DNA of 12,258 bases from positions 1-12,258 of the forward strand of contig JAVEDA010000111.1 in the NCBI GenBank assembly GCA_030841195.1, read 5' to 3'. Source of the DNA: Actinomycetota bacterium (lineage in GTDB: Bacteria; Actinomycetota; Actinomycetes; JACCUZ01). The notes under the pieces are model-generated. The model saw nothing but the letters and a program-made list of their open reading frames with translations, had not been told where the DNA came from and searched no databases. Shown here one piece after another: positions 1-6,046 of this stretch; position 1 is the first letter of the stretch; each line of letters opens with the position of its first letter. The translations under genes were made by a program, and so were the position numbers.

Positions 1-429
1 GTCTACCAGGCCAAGGGGTCGGGCGCCGGCATGGCGGCCTTCATCGCCATGACCTCCTGGCAGGGTGCATTTGCGGCCGACTACTTCGCCCAGCCGACGC
101 CCGATCCCGCCCAGTTCGGGATGCCGACCGAGGACGACGGCAGCCGCGACGACCCGCTGCTCTCCGACCGGGCTTCGGCGATCACCAGCTATCACCCCGA
201 CGTCGACGCGTTGGCCGCGGCGCCGACCCGCATCGTGGTCGCGGTGGGCGAAGAGACCGGGAACACCTTCACCGGACGTACGTCGGTGGCCACCGCAACG
301 CTGCTCGGGCAGCGAGCGACCGTCTTCCCGAGCCATCACGGTGGCTACGTCGGCGGCGATTCCGGGTACGCCGGTCAACCCGAGGCGTTCGCGCGCAAGC
401 TGCGCGAGGTCCTCGACAAGTCAAGCTGA
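1..429 (+). CDS. alpha/beta hydrolase family protein, C-terminal part (5' end outside window)
   Basis: The reading frame is open from base 1 to a TGA at 427-429 and gives 142 residues of a C-terminal half. The pattern is typical of actinobacterial alpha/beta-hydrolase-like proteins: a phrase resembling PDPAxFGxPTEDDGSRDDPLL, then a strand with APTRIVVAVGEE, and near the end a FPSHHGGYVGG motif. One of its two histidines probably supplies the catalytic histidine; the acidic triad member may lie in the GEE segment. The nucleophile elbow would be upstream of the window and cannot be checked. Substrate is unknown. It converges with the microprotein gene ending at 450, only 20 bp away. Family call is by sequence pattern; the specific reaction is not inferred. 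Confidence 0.8.
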   Translation, partial: VYQAKGSGAGMAAFIAMTSWQGAFAADYFAQPTPDPAQFGMPTEDDGSRDDPLLSDRASAITSYHPDVDALAAAPTRIVVAVGEETGNTFTGRTSVATATLLGQRATVFPSHHGGYVGGDSGYAGQPEAFARKLREVLDKSS

Positions 430-449
430 GATCAAGCGAGGTCCGTCTC

Positions 450-593
450 TCAGTAGCCTCCGCCGCCGGTGCCACCACCTCCACCGCCTCCGCCGCCGTA
501 CAAGACGACCAGCGCGACGATGACGAGCAGGGCCAGGACGCCGAGAGCCACCCACAGCTTGGTGCGCGGGCGGGTGTTGAGGTCGGTTGGCAT
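450..593 (-). CDS. 47-aa single-pass membrane microprotein with poly-glycine tail
   Basis: A short ORF of 47 residues starts with ATG at 593 and ends with TGA at 450-452. Reading the minus strand, a purine-rich GGGAGAGGTG lies about 6 nt before the ATG, a convincing ribosome binding site. The protein has a basic N-terminus (MPTDLNTRPRTKLW), one hydrophobic helix of about 18 residues (roughly residues 13-32, rich in L, V, A), then a tail of 13 glycines broken by one threonine and ending in tyrosine. The charge pattern suggests N-in, tail-out topology. It lies between a converging hydrolase and a divergent VOC gene, so it has its own promoter. Function is unknown; Gly-rich tails after a single helix recur in small actinobacterial envelope proteins, but I recognise no named family. 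Confidence 0.72.
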   Translation of the reverse strand: MPTDLNTRPRTKLWVALGVLALLVIVALVVLYGGGGGGGGGTGGGGY

Positions 594-689
594 GATGCAT
601 CACCTCTCCCAGCCCTTGTTCCCAGCGAGCCGTGCGCGGCAAACTCCCGGGCGGCAGAATCAGGCTGCCGACGCGACGAGGAGGGCAGC

Positions 690-1070
690 ATGGCCGTCCA
701 GCTCAACCACACTCTCGTCAACGTGCGCGACAAGCAGGAGTCCGCCACGTTCGTGGCCGACGTGCTCGGACTGGCGTCGCCCACGCCGTACGGCCCGTTC
801 CTGGTGGTGCAGGTCGAGAACGACGTCTCGCTGGACTTCATCGACGTCGAGGAGCTGCACCCCCAGCACTACGCCTTCCTGGTCGGCGAGGGGGAGTTCG
901 ACGAGATCCTCGACCGGATCCGGGAGCGTGGGCTGACCTTCTGGGCCGACCCGTTCCAGCGGCGGGCCGGCGAGTGGAACACGGACGACGCCGGCCGGGG
1001 CCTCTACTGGGAGGAGCCGAGCGGGCACCTGCTCGAGATCATCACCCGGCCCTACGGCAGCGGCGGCTGA
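690..1070 (+). CDS. VOC (glyoxalase/bleomycin-resistance) family protein
   Basis: This 126-aa protein has the length and layout of a single vicinal-oxygen-chelate domain with two beta-alpha-beta-beta-beta halves. Candidate metal ligands sit where the family has them: His7 in LNHTLV at the first strand, His60 in QHYAF opening the second half, and Glu116 in LLEIIT near the end. The ending GLYWEEPSGHLLEI is the usual 'F.DPDGN.IEI' region. A strong ribosome binding site (GAGGAGGG, 678-685) precedes the ATG by 4 nt. It is divergent from the microprotein gene, the two starts being 96 bp apart. The family contains lyases, dioxygenases, isomerases and antibiotic-binding proteins; the sequence does not tell which. 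Confidence 0.9.
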   Translation: MAVQLNHTLVNVRDKQESATFVADVLGLASPTPYGPFLVVQVENDVSLDFIDVEELHPQHYAFLVGEGEFDEILDRIRERGLTFWADPFQRRAGEWNTDDAGRGLYWEEPSGHLLEIITRPYGSGG

Positions 1071-1135
1071 CCTCGCGCCCCGCCTGGGACACGGCCGTCG
1101 CTCACCGCTTTCACCCGATCGGGCCAAGAAAATGG

Positions 1136-1164
1136 TCAAGCCGAGGTAAAGCAAGGTCGACAAT
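1136..1164 (+). promoter_or_regulatory. possible promoter for the diguanylate cyclase gene
   Basis: The 170-bp gap upstream of the GGDEF gene is locally A-rich and holds TCAA (1136-1139), 16 bp, then GTCGACAA (1156-1163). This resembles the FliA/SigD/WhiG-type pattern TAAA-N15-GCCGATAA with a few mismatches and one extra spacer base. A degraded sigma-70 -10 (GACAAT, 1159-1164) is an equally possible reading. The match is weak and was made by eye. Confidence 0.22.
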
Positions 1165-1240
1165 GAACTGTGCCGGGCACGGTGCGCGGCGAGCGGGGGC
1201 GCGGACACCCTTGCGTGACGGGGATGGAGGTCGGCCGACC

Positions 1241-2686
1241 ATGAGCGAGGTCAGCCTGCCCGCTATGCAGGAGCTGCAACGGCTGATCCTGCGGCTCAAC
1301 GCCGGCCCTGACCTGGCCACGACCCTGCGCGCGGTGGTCGATGGGGTGGTCGAGGGGCTGGGCTTCGGCGTGGCCGTGGTCAACCTCGTGCACCCGGACG
1401 GGACGGCCGAGGTGGTCACCGTCGCCGGGCCGCCGGACGTGAGCGCCACGCTGCTCGGCACCTCGAGCGTGGTGTCGACCTGGCAGGACGAGTTCGACCG
1501 GTCCGAGCGGTGGGGGGCGCTGCACTACCTGGCCCACACCGAACCGGACAACGAGGCCATCGCGAGCTGGGTGCCGGACACCCCGGTCAGCGACGAGCCG
1601 GACGCGTGGCACCCGATGGACGCCTTGTTCGCGCCGATGTACTCGGTGGCCGGCACCCTCGTGGGCATCCTCTCGGTCGACCTGCCCGAGGGCGGCCGGC
1701 GGCCCGACGAGGTGCAGTGCGCACTGCTGGAGATGTACGCGACCCAGGCCGGCATCGCGATCGACAACGCGCGCCTGGTCGCGCGAGTTCGGGCTAGCGA
1801 GGAGTCCTTCCGGCTCGCCTTCGAGAACGCACCGGTCGGCATGTCGCTGGTTGACTTCACGCCGGAGACGTCGGGCCGGTTCCTGCGCGTCAACGAGGCG
1901 ATGTCCCGGATGCTCGGGCGCAGCCGCCGTGAGCTGGAGACCATGTCGATCAGCGACGTCACGCACCCCGACGACCACGCCGGCGACCTGGACATCGTCT
2001 CGCGGGCTGTGTCCGGTGAGATCGATCGCTACCAGCTCGAGAAGCGCTACGTGCACGCCGACGGCCACCCGGTCTGGGTGTCGCTGCAGACCTCGGTGGT
2101 GCGCGACGGCACCGGCCGGGCGCTCTACGGCATCAGCCAGTTCGAGGACATCAGCGACCGGCGGGCTGAGCACCAGGAGCTCACCCGACGGGCTCGGATC
2201 GACCCGCTCACCGGACTGCTCAACCGCAGCGCCCTGGCCGAGCGGGTGCAGGAAGCCATCACCGCGGCCCGACGCAACCAGCGGGCCGGCGCGGTGCTGT
2301 TCTGCGACCTGGACGACTTCAAGCCGGTCAACGACACCCTCGGGCATGCGTTCGGCGACCAGGTGCTCGCGATCATCGCCAAACGGCTCGAGTCGCAGGT
2401 GCGGGCCGGCGACACGACGGCGCGCTTCGGCGGCGACGAGTTCGTCATCGTCACCGACGACCTGAGCGATGACGAGATGGACGACCTGGTCGACCGGCTG
2501 CGTACGGCGGTGGCCGCGCCGGTCGACGTGGGTGGCACGTCGGTGACCCTGTCGGTCACGGTGGGCCGGGCCCGGGTCACTGGCGGCCCGGACGAGACCC
2601 CGGACGGGTTGATCGCGGCCGCGGACGTCGACATGTACTTGCGCAAGCCCGGCGCCAAGGGCGCCCACGACCGGGGACGGGTCTAG
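1241..2686 (+). CDS. GAF-PAS-GGDEF diguanylate cyclase
   Basis: The 481-aa protein is predicted to make cyclic di-GMP from two GTP in response to signals read by two N-terminal sensors. A GAF domain spans about residues 20-178, a PAS/PAC domain about 185-306 (ending FEDISDRR), and a GGDEF domain about 313-478. The catalytic domain is intact: DPLTGL near residue 321, CDLDDFKPVNDTLGHAFGD, and GGDEF at 397-401. An RxxD inhibitory site (Arg388-Asp391) lies exactly five residues before GGDEF, so product feedback is likely. There is no EAL or HD-GYP domain and no membrane segment, so it should be cytosolic. The ATG at 1241 follows GATGGAGG (1223-1230); the frame is open further upstream but lacks the domain signature there. 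The ligands of GAF and PAS cannot be read from sequence. Confidence 0.95.
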   Translation: MSEVSLPAMQELQRLILRLNAGPDLATTLRAVVDGVVEGLGFGVAVVNLVHPDGTAEVVTVAGPPDVSATLLGTSSVVSTWQDEFDRSERWGALHYLAHTEPDNEAIASWVPDTPVSDEPDAWHPMDALFAPMYSVAGTLVGILSVDLPEGGRRPDEVQCALLEMYATQAGIAIDNARLVARVRASEESFRLAFENAPVGMSLVDFTPETSGRFLRVNEAMSRMLGRSRRELETMSISDVTHPDDHAGDLDIVSRAVSGEIDRYQLEKRYVHADGHPVWVSLQTSVVRDGTGRALYGISQFEDISDRRAEHQELTRRARIDPLTGLLNRSALAERVQEAITAARRNQRAGAVLFCDLDDFKPVNDTLGHAFGDQVLAIIAKRLESQVRAGDTTARFGGDEFVIVTDDLSDDEMDDLVDRLRTAVAAPVDVGGTSVTLSVTVGRARVTGGPDETPDGLIAAADVDMYLRKPGAKGAHDRGRV

Positions 2687-2731
2687 CGGGGCTACGCGCG
2701 CGCGTGGGCCTGCCCGTGCGACGCGAGGCCG

Positions 2732-3008
2732 ATGTCAGGCCGAGACCGGGTTCAGGTGCGCAACCCGTGGTGTCGGCAATCTGTGGACGTGGCAGCGGAA
2801 CGCGATCTTCGCGGCTGCACCCCTGGGTGTGATCCTGATCTGCTCCGGCGTGATCGCCGCCTCGGGGGACACTCCGCCGACGTGGGCCGTCGCGATACCG
2901 TCGGTCATCGGCGTCGCGGCGCTGATGGCCCTGCTCATCATGGTTCATTGGCCGCCACGGTCACTCCCCGAGGAGGAACGCCGGCATGAGCTCGACGCAG
3001 GTCGGTGA
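2732..3008 (+). pseudogene. frame-broken small protein with two membrane helices
   Basis: From about 2772 to the TGA at 3006-3008 one frame reads as a convincing membrane protein: LWTWQRNAIF, a first hydrophobic helix (AAPLGVILICSGVIAAS), a short polar loop, a second helix (IPSVIGVAALMALLIMV) and a charged tail. Third codon positions are nearly all G or C. No ATG, GTG or TTG precedes it in that frame back past 2703. The neighbouring frame has an ATG at 2732 (MSGRDRVQVRNPW) that would join smoothly if one base near 2771 were skipped. So it is either a one-base frameshift (mutation or assembly error) or a gene with an unusual start such as CTG at 2781. Its 3' end overlaps the next ORF, whose ribosome binding site lies inside it, suggesting coupled translation. 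No family recognised. Confidence 0.42.
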
Positions 3009-3108
3009 CCGTCCCCCGGCCATCGTCACGGCCCGCGCGATGGCGGTGGGCTGCGTCGTGGTTGCGACGGTCGTCAGCTGGCTGGTCGTCCTAGCGGCCC
3101 GGCGATAG
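2986..3108 (+). CDS. 40-aa single-pass membrane microprotein
   Basis: This ORF runs from ATG 2986 to TAG 3106-3108. It is preceded by a perfect AGGAGG (2971-2976) at 9 nt spacing, the best Shine-Dalgarno in this stretch. The 40 residues consist of a polar N-terminus (MSSTQVGDRPP), a hydrophobic helix of about 20 residues (AVGCVVVATVVSWLVVLAA) and two terminal arginines. Codon third positions are G/C rich as expected of real genes here. It overlaps the frame-broken two-helix ORF by 23 bp and is followed 8 bp later by another tiny membrane ORF, so the three look like one transcript. Function is unknown; size and topology resemble accessory microproteins of membrane complexes, but no partner is visible. 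Confidence 0.58.
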   Translation: MSSTQVGDRPPAIVTARAMAVGCVVVATVVSWLVVLAARR

Positions 3109-3116
3109 GCAACCGC

Positions 3117-3212
3117 GTGAAGCAGCTGCTTCCCGGCATTGTGATGGGACTGCTCGTCGTAGCCGGCATCGCCGTGCTGCCCGCCATCTGGAGGGGCACC
3201 TACCTTTTCTGA
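3117..3212 (+). CDS. 31-aa hydrophobic microprotein
   Basis: A GTG at 3117 opens a 31-residue ORF ending TGA at 3210-3212. It is almost entirely one membrane helix (LLPGIVMGLLVVAGIAVLPAIW) followed by RGTYLF. There is no clear ribosome binding site, so translation might depend on coupling to the 40-aa ORF ending 8 bp upstream; an internal GTG-ATG pair gives later start options. A strong AAGGAGGAGG (3212-3221) begins at the last base of the stop codon and would serve the next, broken, gene. No family recognised. The call rests on hydrophobicity, G/C-rich third positions and context. Confidence 0.42.
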   Translation: MKQLLPGIVMGLLVVAGIAVLPAIWRGTYLF

Positions 3213-3223
3213 AGGAGGAGGGG

Positions 3224-3497
3224 ACAGCGGGTCTCGGTTGGTTCTGTAGGGAGCGCTTACGCCGCGGACTGCGCCGTGGCATCGCGGCGGCCAACCTGGC
3301 CTGCGGCGGACTCGCGGCGGCCTTGATCGCCCTCGGCCTCGGCGACGGCAAAGCCGGCGTTGTAGCTTGGGTCGCGCGGGCTCACCGGCATCGGCACGGG
3401 GGCCAGCGGAAGCCGCGCGGAGTTCCTCGGCGTGGCCGCGGTGTTCACTGCTCTCGGCCTCGGCCTGCTGGCGCTCGGCCGTCGCGGCCGGGACTGA
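3224..3497 (+). pseudogene. frame-broken small protein with two hydrophobic helices
   Basis: Two adjoining frames together read as one small membrane protein. Up to about 3360 the first frame gives ERLRRGLRRGIAAANLAC followed by GGLAAALIALGLGDGKAG. From about 3366 the next frame gives LTGIGTGASGSRAEFLG and a second helix (VAAVFTALGLGLLALGRR) to the TGA at 3495-3497. One surplus base between roughly 3354 and 3380 accounts for the switch. The 5' part also lacks an ATG, GTG or TTG in frame, although a strong AAGGAGGAGG sits at 3212-3221, so the start may be damaged too. Both halves keep G/C-rich third positions. This looks like a recently broken gene or sequencing indels; no family is recognised. 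Confidence 0.38.
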
Positions 3498-3500
3498 CCC

Positions 3501-3719
3501 CTAGATGGGCGGCTGGTCCCGGTGCTGCACGCGGTCGCGGACCCGGCGCTCGACCAGGATCGGCAGGTAGGTCAGAACGTTGGCGGGCGTCAGCTCGTCG
3601 ACCGCCTCCTCGATCAGCCGCTCGACGTCGTCGGCGCCCAGGTCGCTCAGCCGGGGACGCACGGACTCGACGATCTCGAGGCGGGTGTCCGCCTGCTCGA
3701 CCCCGGGGTGGATGGCCAT
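3501..3719 (-). CDS. small three-helix-bundle (phosphatase-like N-terminal domain) protein
   Basis: From ATG 3719 to TAG 3501-3503 this encodes 72 residues. The pattern is a helix with RLEIVESVRPRLSD, a helix with DDVERLIEEAVDEL, and the ending ANVLTYLPILVERRVRDRV. That matches the small actinobacterial 'three-helix bundle dimerization' domain also found at the N-terminus of some low-molecular-weight phosphatase/arsenate-reductase-like proteins. Here it stands alone, so it may only mediate dimerisation or protein contact. The frame continues upstream to a TTG at 3767, but the extra residues (VVPVGCSNAG) do not fit the domain, so the ATG is preferred. It is divergent from ppk, with the PHO box between them. 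Role unknown. Confidence 0.75.
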   Translation of the reverse strand: MAIHPGVEQADTRLEIVESVRPRLSDLGADDVERLIEEAVDELTPANVLTYLPILVERRVRDRVQHRDQPPI

Positions 3720-3804
3720 GCCCGCATTTGAGCACCCCACCGGCACGACACGCCATCCCCGTCCCAACGACGCTGAGCGTGCGGCGGGCGAGTCGTCGCC
3801 TGCC

Positions 3805-3826
3805 GTTCACCTTCCGTTCACCTGAC
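3805..3826 (+). promoter_or_regulatory. PHO box (PhoP-binding direct repeats) upstream of ppk
   Basis: Two perfect GTTCACC heptamers start at 3805 and 3816, exactly 11 bp apart (GTTCACCTTCC then GTTCACCTGAC). This is the arrangement of PhoP direct-repeat units in Streptomyces and relatives, where phosphate-starvation genes including ppk are PhoP targets. A degenerate third unit (4 of 7 matches) may sit one step upstream at 3794. If transcription starts at the GTG at 3866, the repeats lie at about -61 to -40, a usual activator position just upstream of the -35. Confidence 0.75.
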
Positions 3827-3830
3827 CCCT

Positions 3831-3858
3831 GGTGACGAGCAGGTACGCCGGGCACGAT
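3831..3858 (+). promoter_or_regulatory. candidate ppk promoter core (leaderless start)
   Basis: GGTGAC (3831-3836), a 16-bp gap and CACGAT (3853-3858) make a degenerate -35/-10 pair. Seven bases follow before GTG at 3866, which would put the start of transcription on the start codon. No Shine-Dalgarno precedes either candidate start, consistent with leaderless translation. The hexamers are weak on their own; the position just after the PHO box raises the likelihood. Confidence 0.35.
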
Positions 3859-3865
3859 GGGGCCC

Positions 3866-6043
3866 GTGAGCACAGCCCCTGCGTGGCCAGAGGACGTCGA
3901 GCCGGAACCCCCGCGGTACGCCGACGAGAGCGCCGAGGAGATCGAGGACACCGTCGCGGCACCCGCGCCGGACGCGACCCGGCTGCCCGCGGACCGGTTC
4001 CTGGACCGGACGGCCAGCTGGCTGGACTTCAACCGCCGGGTCCTCGAGCTCGCCGCCGACCCCGACGTCCCGCTGCTCGAGCGGGTCCGGTTCGCCGCGA
4101 TCTTCTCCCGCAACCTGGACGAGTTCTTCATGGTCCGGGTCGCCGCGCTGCGCAGCAGGGTTGGCGCCGGCGTGACGACACCGGGCCCGAGCGGCGCCAC
4201 CCCCCGCGAGCGGCTGAACCGGGTCGCCGAGCTCGCGCACGAGATGGTGGCGTCGCAGGCCAAGCTCATCGGCGTCGAGCTGCTGCCCGCTCTGGCGAGC
4301 AACGGCCTCGCCGTCGTCCGCTGGTCGGACCTGAGCAAGAGCGAGCGACGACGGTTGGGCGACGTGTTCGCCCAGCAGATCCACCCGGTCCTGACGCCCC
4401 TGGCCGTCGACCCCGCCCATCCGTTCCCGTACATCTCCGGGCTGTCGCTGAACCTCGCGGTCGTCGTGGCCGACGACGTGAACGGCGCCGAGCACTTCGC
4501 CCGGGTCAAGGTGCCGCCGCTGCTGCCCCGGCTGCTGCCGGCCGACGAGGCCGGCACCCGGCTGGTGCTGCTGGAGGACGTCATCGCGGCACATCTCGAC
4601 GACGTGTTCCCTGGCATGACGGTCATCGAGGCGTCCGCCTTCCGGGTCACCCGCAACGAGGATCTCGAGGTCGACGACGACGCCGAGAACGTGTTGCACG
4701 CCCTGGAGCAGGAGCTGTCGCGGCGCCGGTTCGGTGCACCGGTGCGGCTCGAGGTCGACGACGACGTGAACGACCGGGTCCTCGACCTGCTTGTGCGCGA
4801 GCTCGGCATCACACCCGCGGAGGTCTACCGGATCGCGGCTCCCTTGGACCTGTCGGCACTGTGGTCGCTAGCTGAGACCGAAGCCCGGCCGGACCTGCGT
4901 TCGCCGGCGTTCACACCCGAGATCCCCCCCGCACTGCGCGCCCTCGACGGCGGACAGGGCGACGTGTTCGCCGCACTGCGCGCGGGCGACGTGTTGCTGC
5001 ACCACCCCTACGACTCGTTCACGGCCAGCGTTCACACGTTCATCGAGCAGGCCGCGACGGACCCCGCCGTACTGGCGATGAAGCTCACGCTCTACCGGAC
5101 AAGCGGCGAGTCACCCATCGTCGACGCCCTGGTCGCAGCGGCCCGGTCCGGCAAGCAGGTGCTGGTCGTCGTCGAGATCAAGGCGCGGTTCGACGAGCAG
5201 GCCAACATCCGCTGGGCCCGCAAGCTCGAGCAGGCCGGCTGCCACGTCGTCTACGGCCTGGTCGGGCTGAAGACGCACTGCAAGCTCGCCCTCGTCGTGC
5301 GGTCCGAGCCGGACGGCCGGCTGCGCCGCTACGTGCACGTCGGGACCGGCAACTACAACCCGAAGACGGCCCGTACCTACGAGGACCTGGGGCTGCTCAC
5401 GGCGGACCCCGATGTCGGAGCCGACGTCGCCGACCTGTTCAACCACCTCTCCGGCTACACCCGCCAGCGGGACTACGACACGCTGCTGGTCGCGCCGGAC
5501 ACGCTGCGACCCGGCCTGCTCAGGCTGATCGCGCACGAGTCGCAGCGGGCGGCCCGCGGCAAGAAGTCCGGCATCTCGCTGAAGGTCAACAGCCTGGTCG
5601 ACGAGACGCTGATCGACGCGCTCTACGACGCGTCCCGCGCCGGTGTCCCGATCGACCTGCTGGTGCGCGGCATGTGCGCGCTGCGCCCCGGGGTGCCCGG
5701 GCTGTCCGAGACGATCCGGGTGCGCAGCGTGCTCGGCCGGTTCCTCGAGCACTCGCGGGTCTACCGGTTCGCCGCGGGCGGCGACCACGAGTTGCTCATC
5801 GGCAGCGCCGACCTGATGGACCGCAACCTCGACCGCCGGGTCGAGGCGCTGGTGCGGGTCACCGACCCAGCGGCGCGGGCCGAGCTCACGACGCTGCTCG
5901 AGCTGTCCTGGGGCGAGGACATCGACCACTGGGCCCTCGGCCCGGACGGGCGTTGGACCCGGACCCCGCGCCGGGACGGCCTGGTCGACCTGCAGGTACT
6001 GCTGGCTGCCAGGGCCCAGGCCCGGACACCTGCCGAGGCCTGA
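3866..6043 (+). CDS. ppk: polyphosphate kinase 1 (RNA degradosome-type PPK)
   Basis: PPK1 reversibly transfers the gamma-phosphate of ATP onto inorganic polyphosphate. The 725-aa length is normal for the family. The N-terminal domain shows DRTASWLDFNRRVLELA and FAAIFSRNLDEFFMVRVAAL. The central domain carries HPFPYISGLSLNLAV and DVFPGM. The two C-terminal phospholipase-D-like domains include the autophosphorylated histidine in VHVGTGNYNPKTARTYEDLGLLT (His491 counting from the GTG) and the second catalytic histidine in FLEHSRVYRF (His629). All look intact. GTG 3866 is chosen because a -10-like CACGAT lies 7 bp upstream; an in-frame ATG at 3857 is the alternative and would add three residues. 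A PHO box precedes it. A mutT1-like gene follows 3 bp after the stop, as expected of an operon and recalling the ppk/mutT1 neighbourhood of mycobacteria. Confidence 0.97.
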   Translation: MSTAPAWPEDVEPEPPRYADESAEEIEDTVAAPAPDATRLPADRFLDRTASWLDFNRRVLELAADPDVPLLERVRFAAIFSRNLDEFFMVRVAALRSRVGAGVTTPGPSGATPRERLNRVAELAHEMVASQAKLIGVELLPALASNGLAVVRWSDLSKSERRRLGDVFAQQIHPVLTPLAVDPAHPFPYISGLSLNLAVVVADDVNGAEHFARVKVPPLLPRLLPADEAGTRLVLLEDVIAAHLDDVFPGMTVIEASAFRVTRNEDLEVDDDAENVLHALEQELSRRRFGAPVRLEVDDDVNDRVLDLLVRELGITPAEVYRIAAPLDLSALWSLAETEARPDLRSPAFTPEIPPALRALDGGQGDVFAALRAGDVLLHHPYDSFTASVHTFIEQAATDPAVLAMKLTLYRTSGESPIVDALVAAARSGKQVLVVVEIKARFDEQANIRWARKLEQAGCHVVYGLVGLKTHCKLALVVRSEPDGRLRRYVHVGTGNYNPKTARTYEDLGLLTADPDVGADVADLFNHLSGYTRQRDYDTLLVAPDTLRPGLLRLIAHESQRAARGKKSGISLKVNSLVDETLIDALYDASRAGVPIDLLVRGMCALRPGVPGLSETIRVRSVLGRFLEHSRVYRFAAGGDHELLIGSADLMDRNLDRRVEALVRVTDPAARAELTTLLELSWGEDIDHWALGPDGRWTRTPRRDGLVDLQVLLAARAQARTPAEA

Positions 6044-6046
6044 CGG

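Noticed and set aside
426..453. CTGAGA/TCTCAG inverted repeat spanning both stop codons of the converging genes
   Set aside because: A 6-bp stem with a 16-nt loop is too weak to call a terminator.
469..936. 155-residue rightward open frame beginning with poly-proline
   Set aside because: It is the antisense of the poly-glycine microprotein fused to an off-frame reading of the VOC gene; composition is Pro/Arg/Ser-rich and no domain fits.
632..1240. Long 5' extension of the GGDEF frame back to 632
   Set aside because: It overlaps the well-supported VOC gene in another frame, has Arg/Gly-rich composition without domain character, and a good ribosome binding site plus ATG at 1241 explains the real start.
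1136..2668. Very long minus-strand open frames opposite the GGDEF gene, ppk and other real genes
   Set aside because: They mirror high-GC genes on the opposite strand, contain no recognisable domain, and have the His/Arg/Gly/Val-rich composition typical of antisense frames.
3323..3835. 170-residue rightward open frame
   Set aside because: Only its first 15-20 residues resemble the membrane helix; the rest is Arg/Pro-rich and antisense to the three-helix protein, and it runs through the PHO box.
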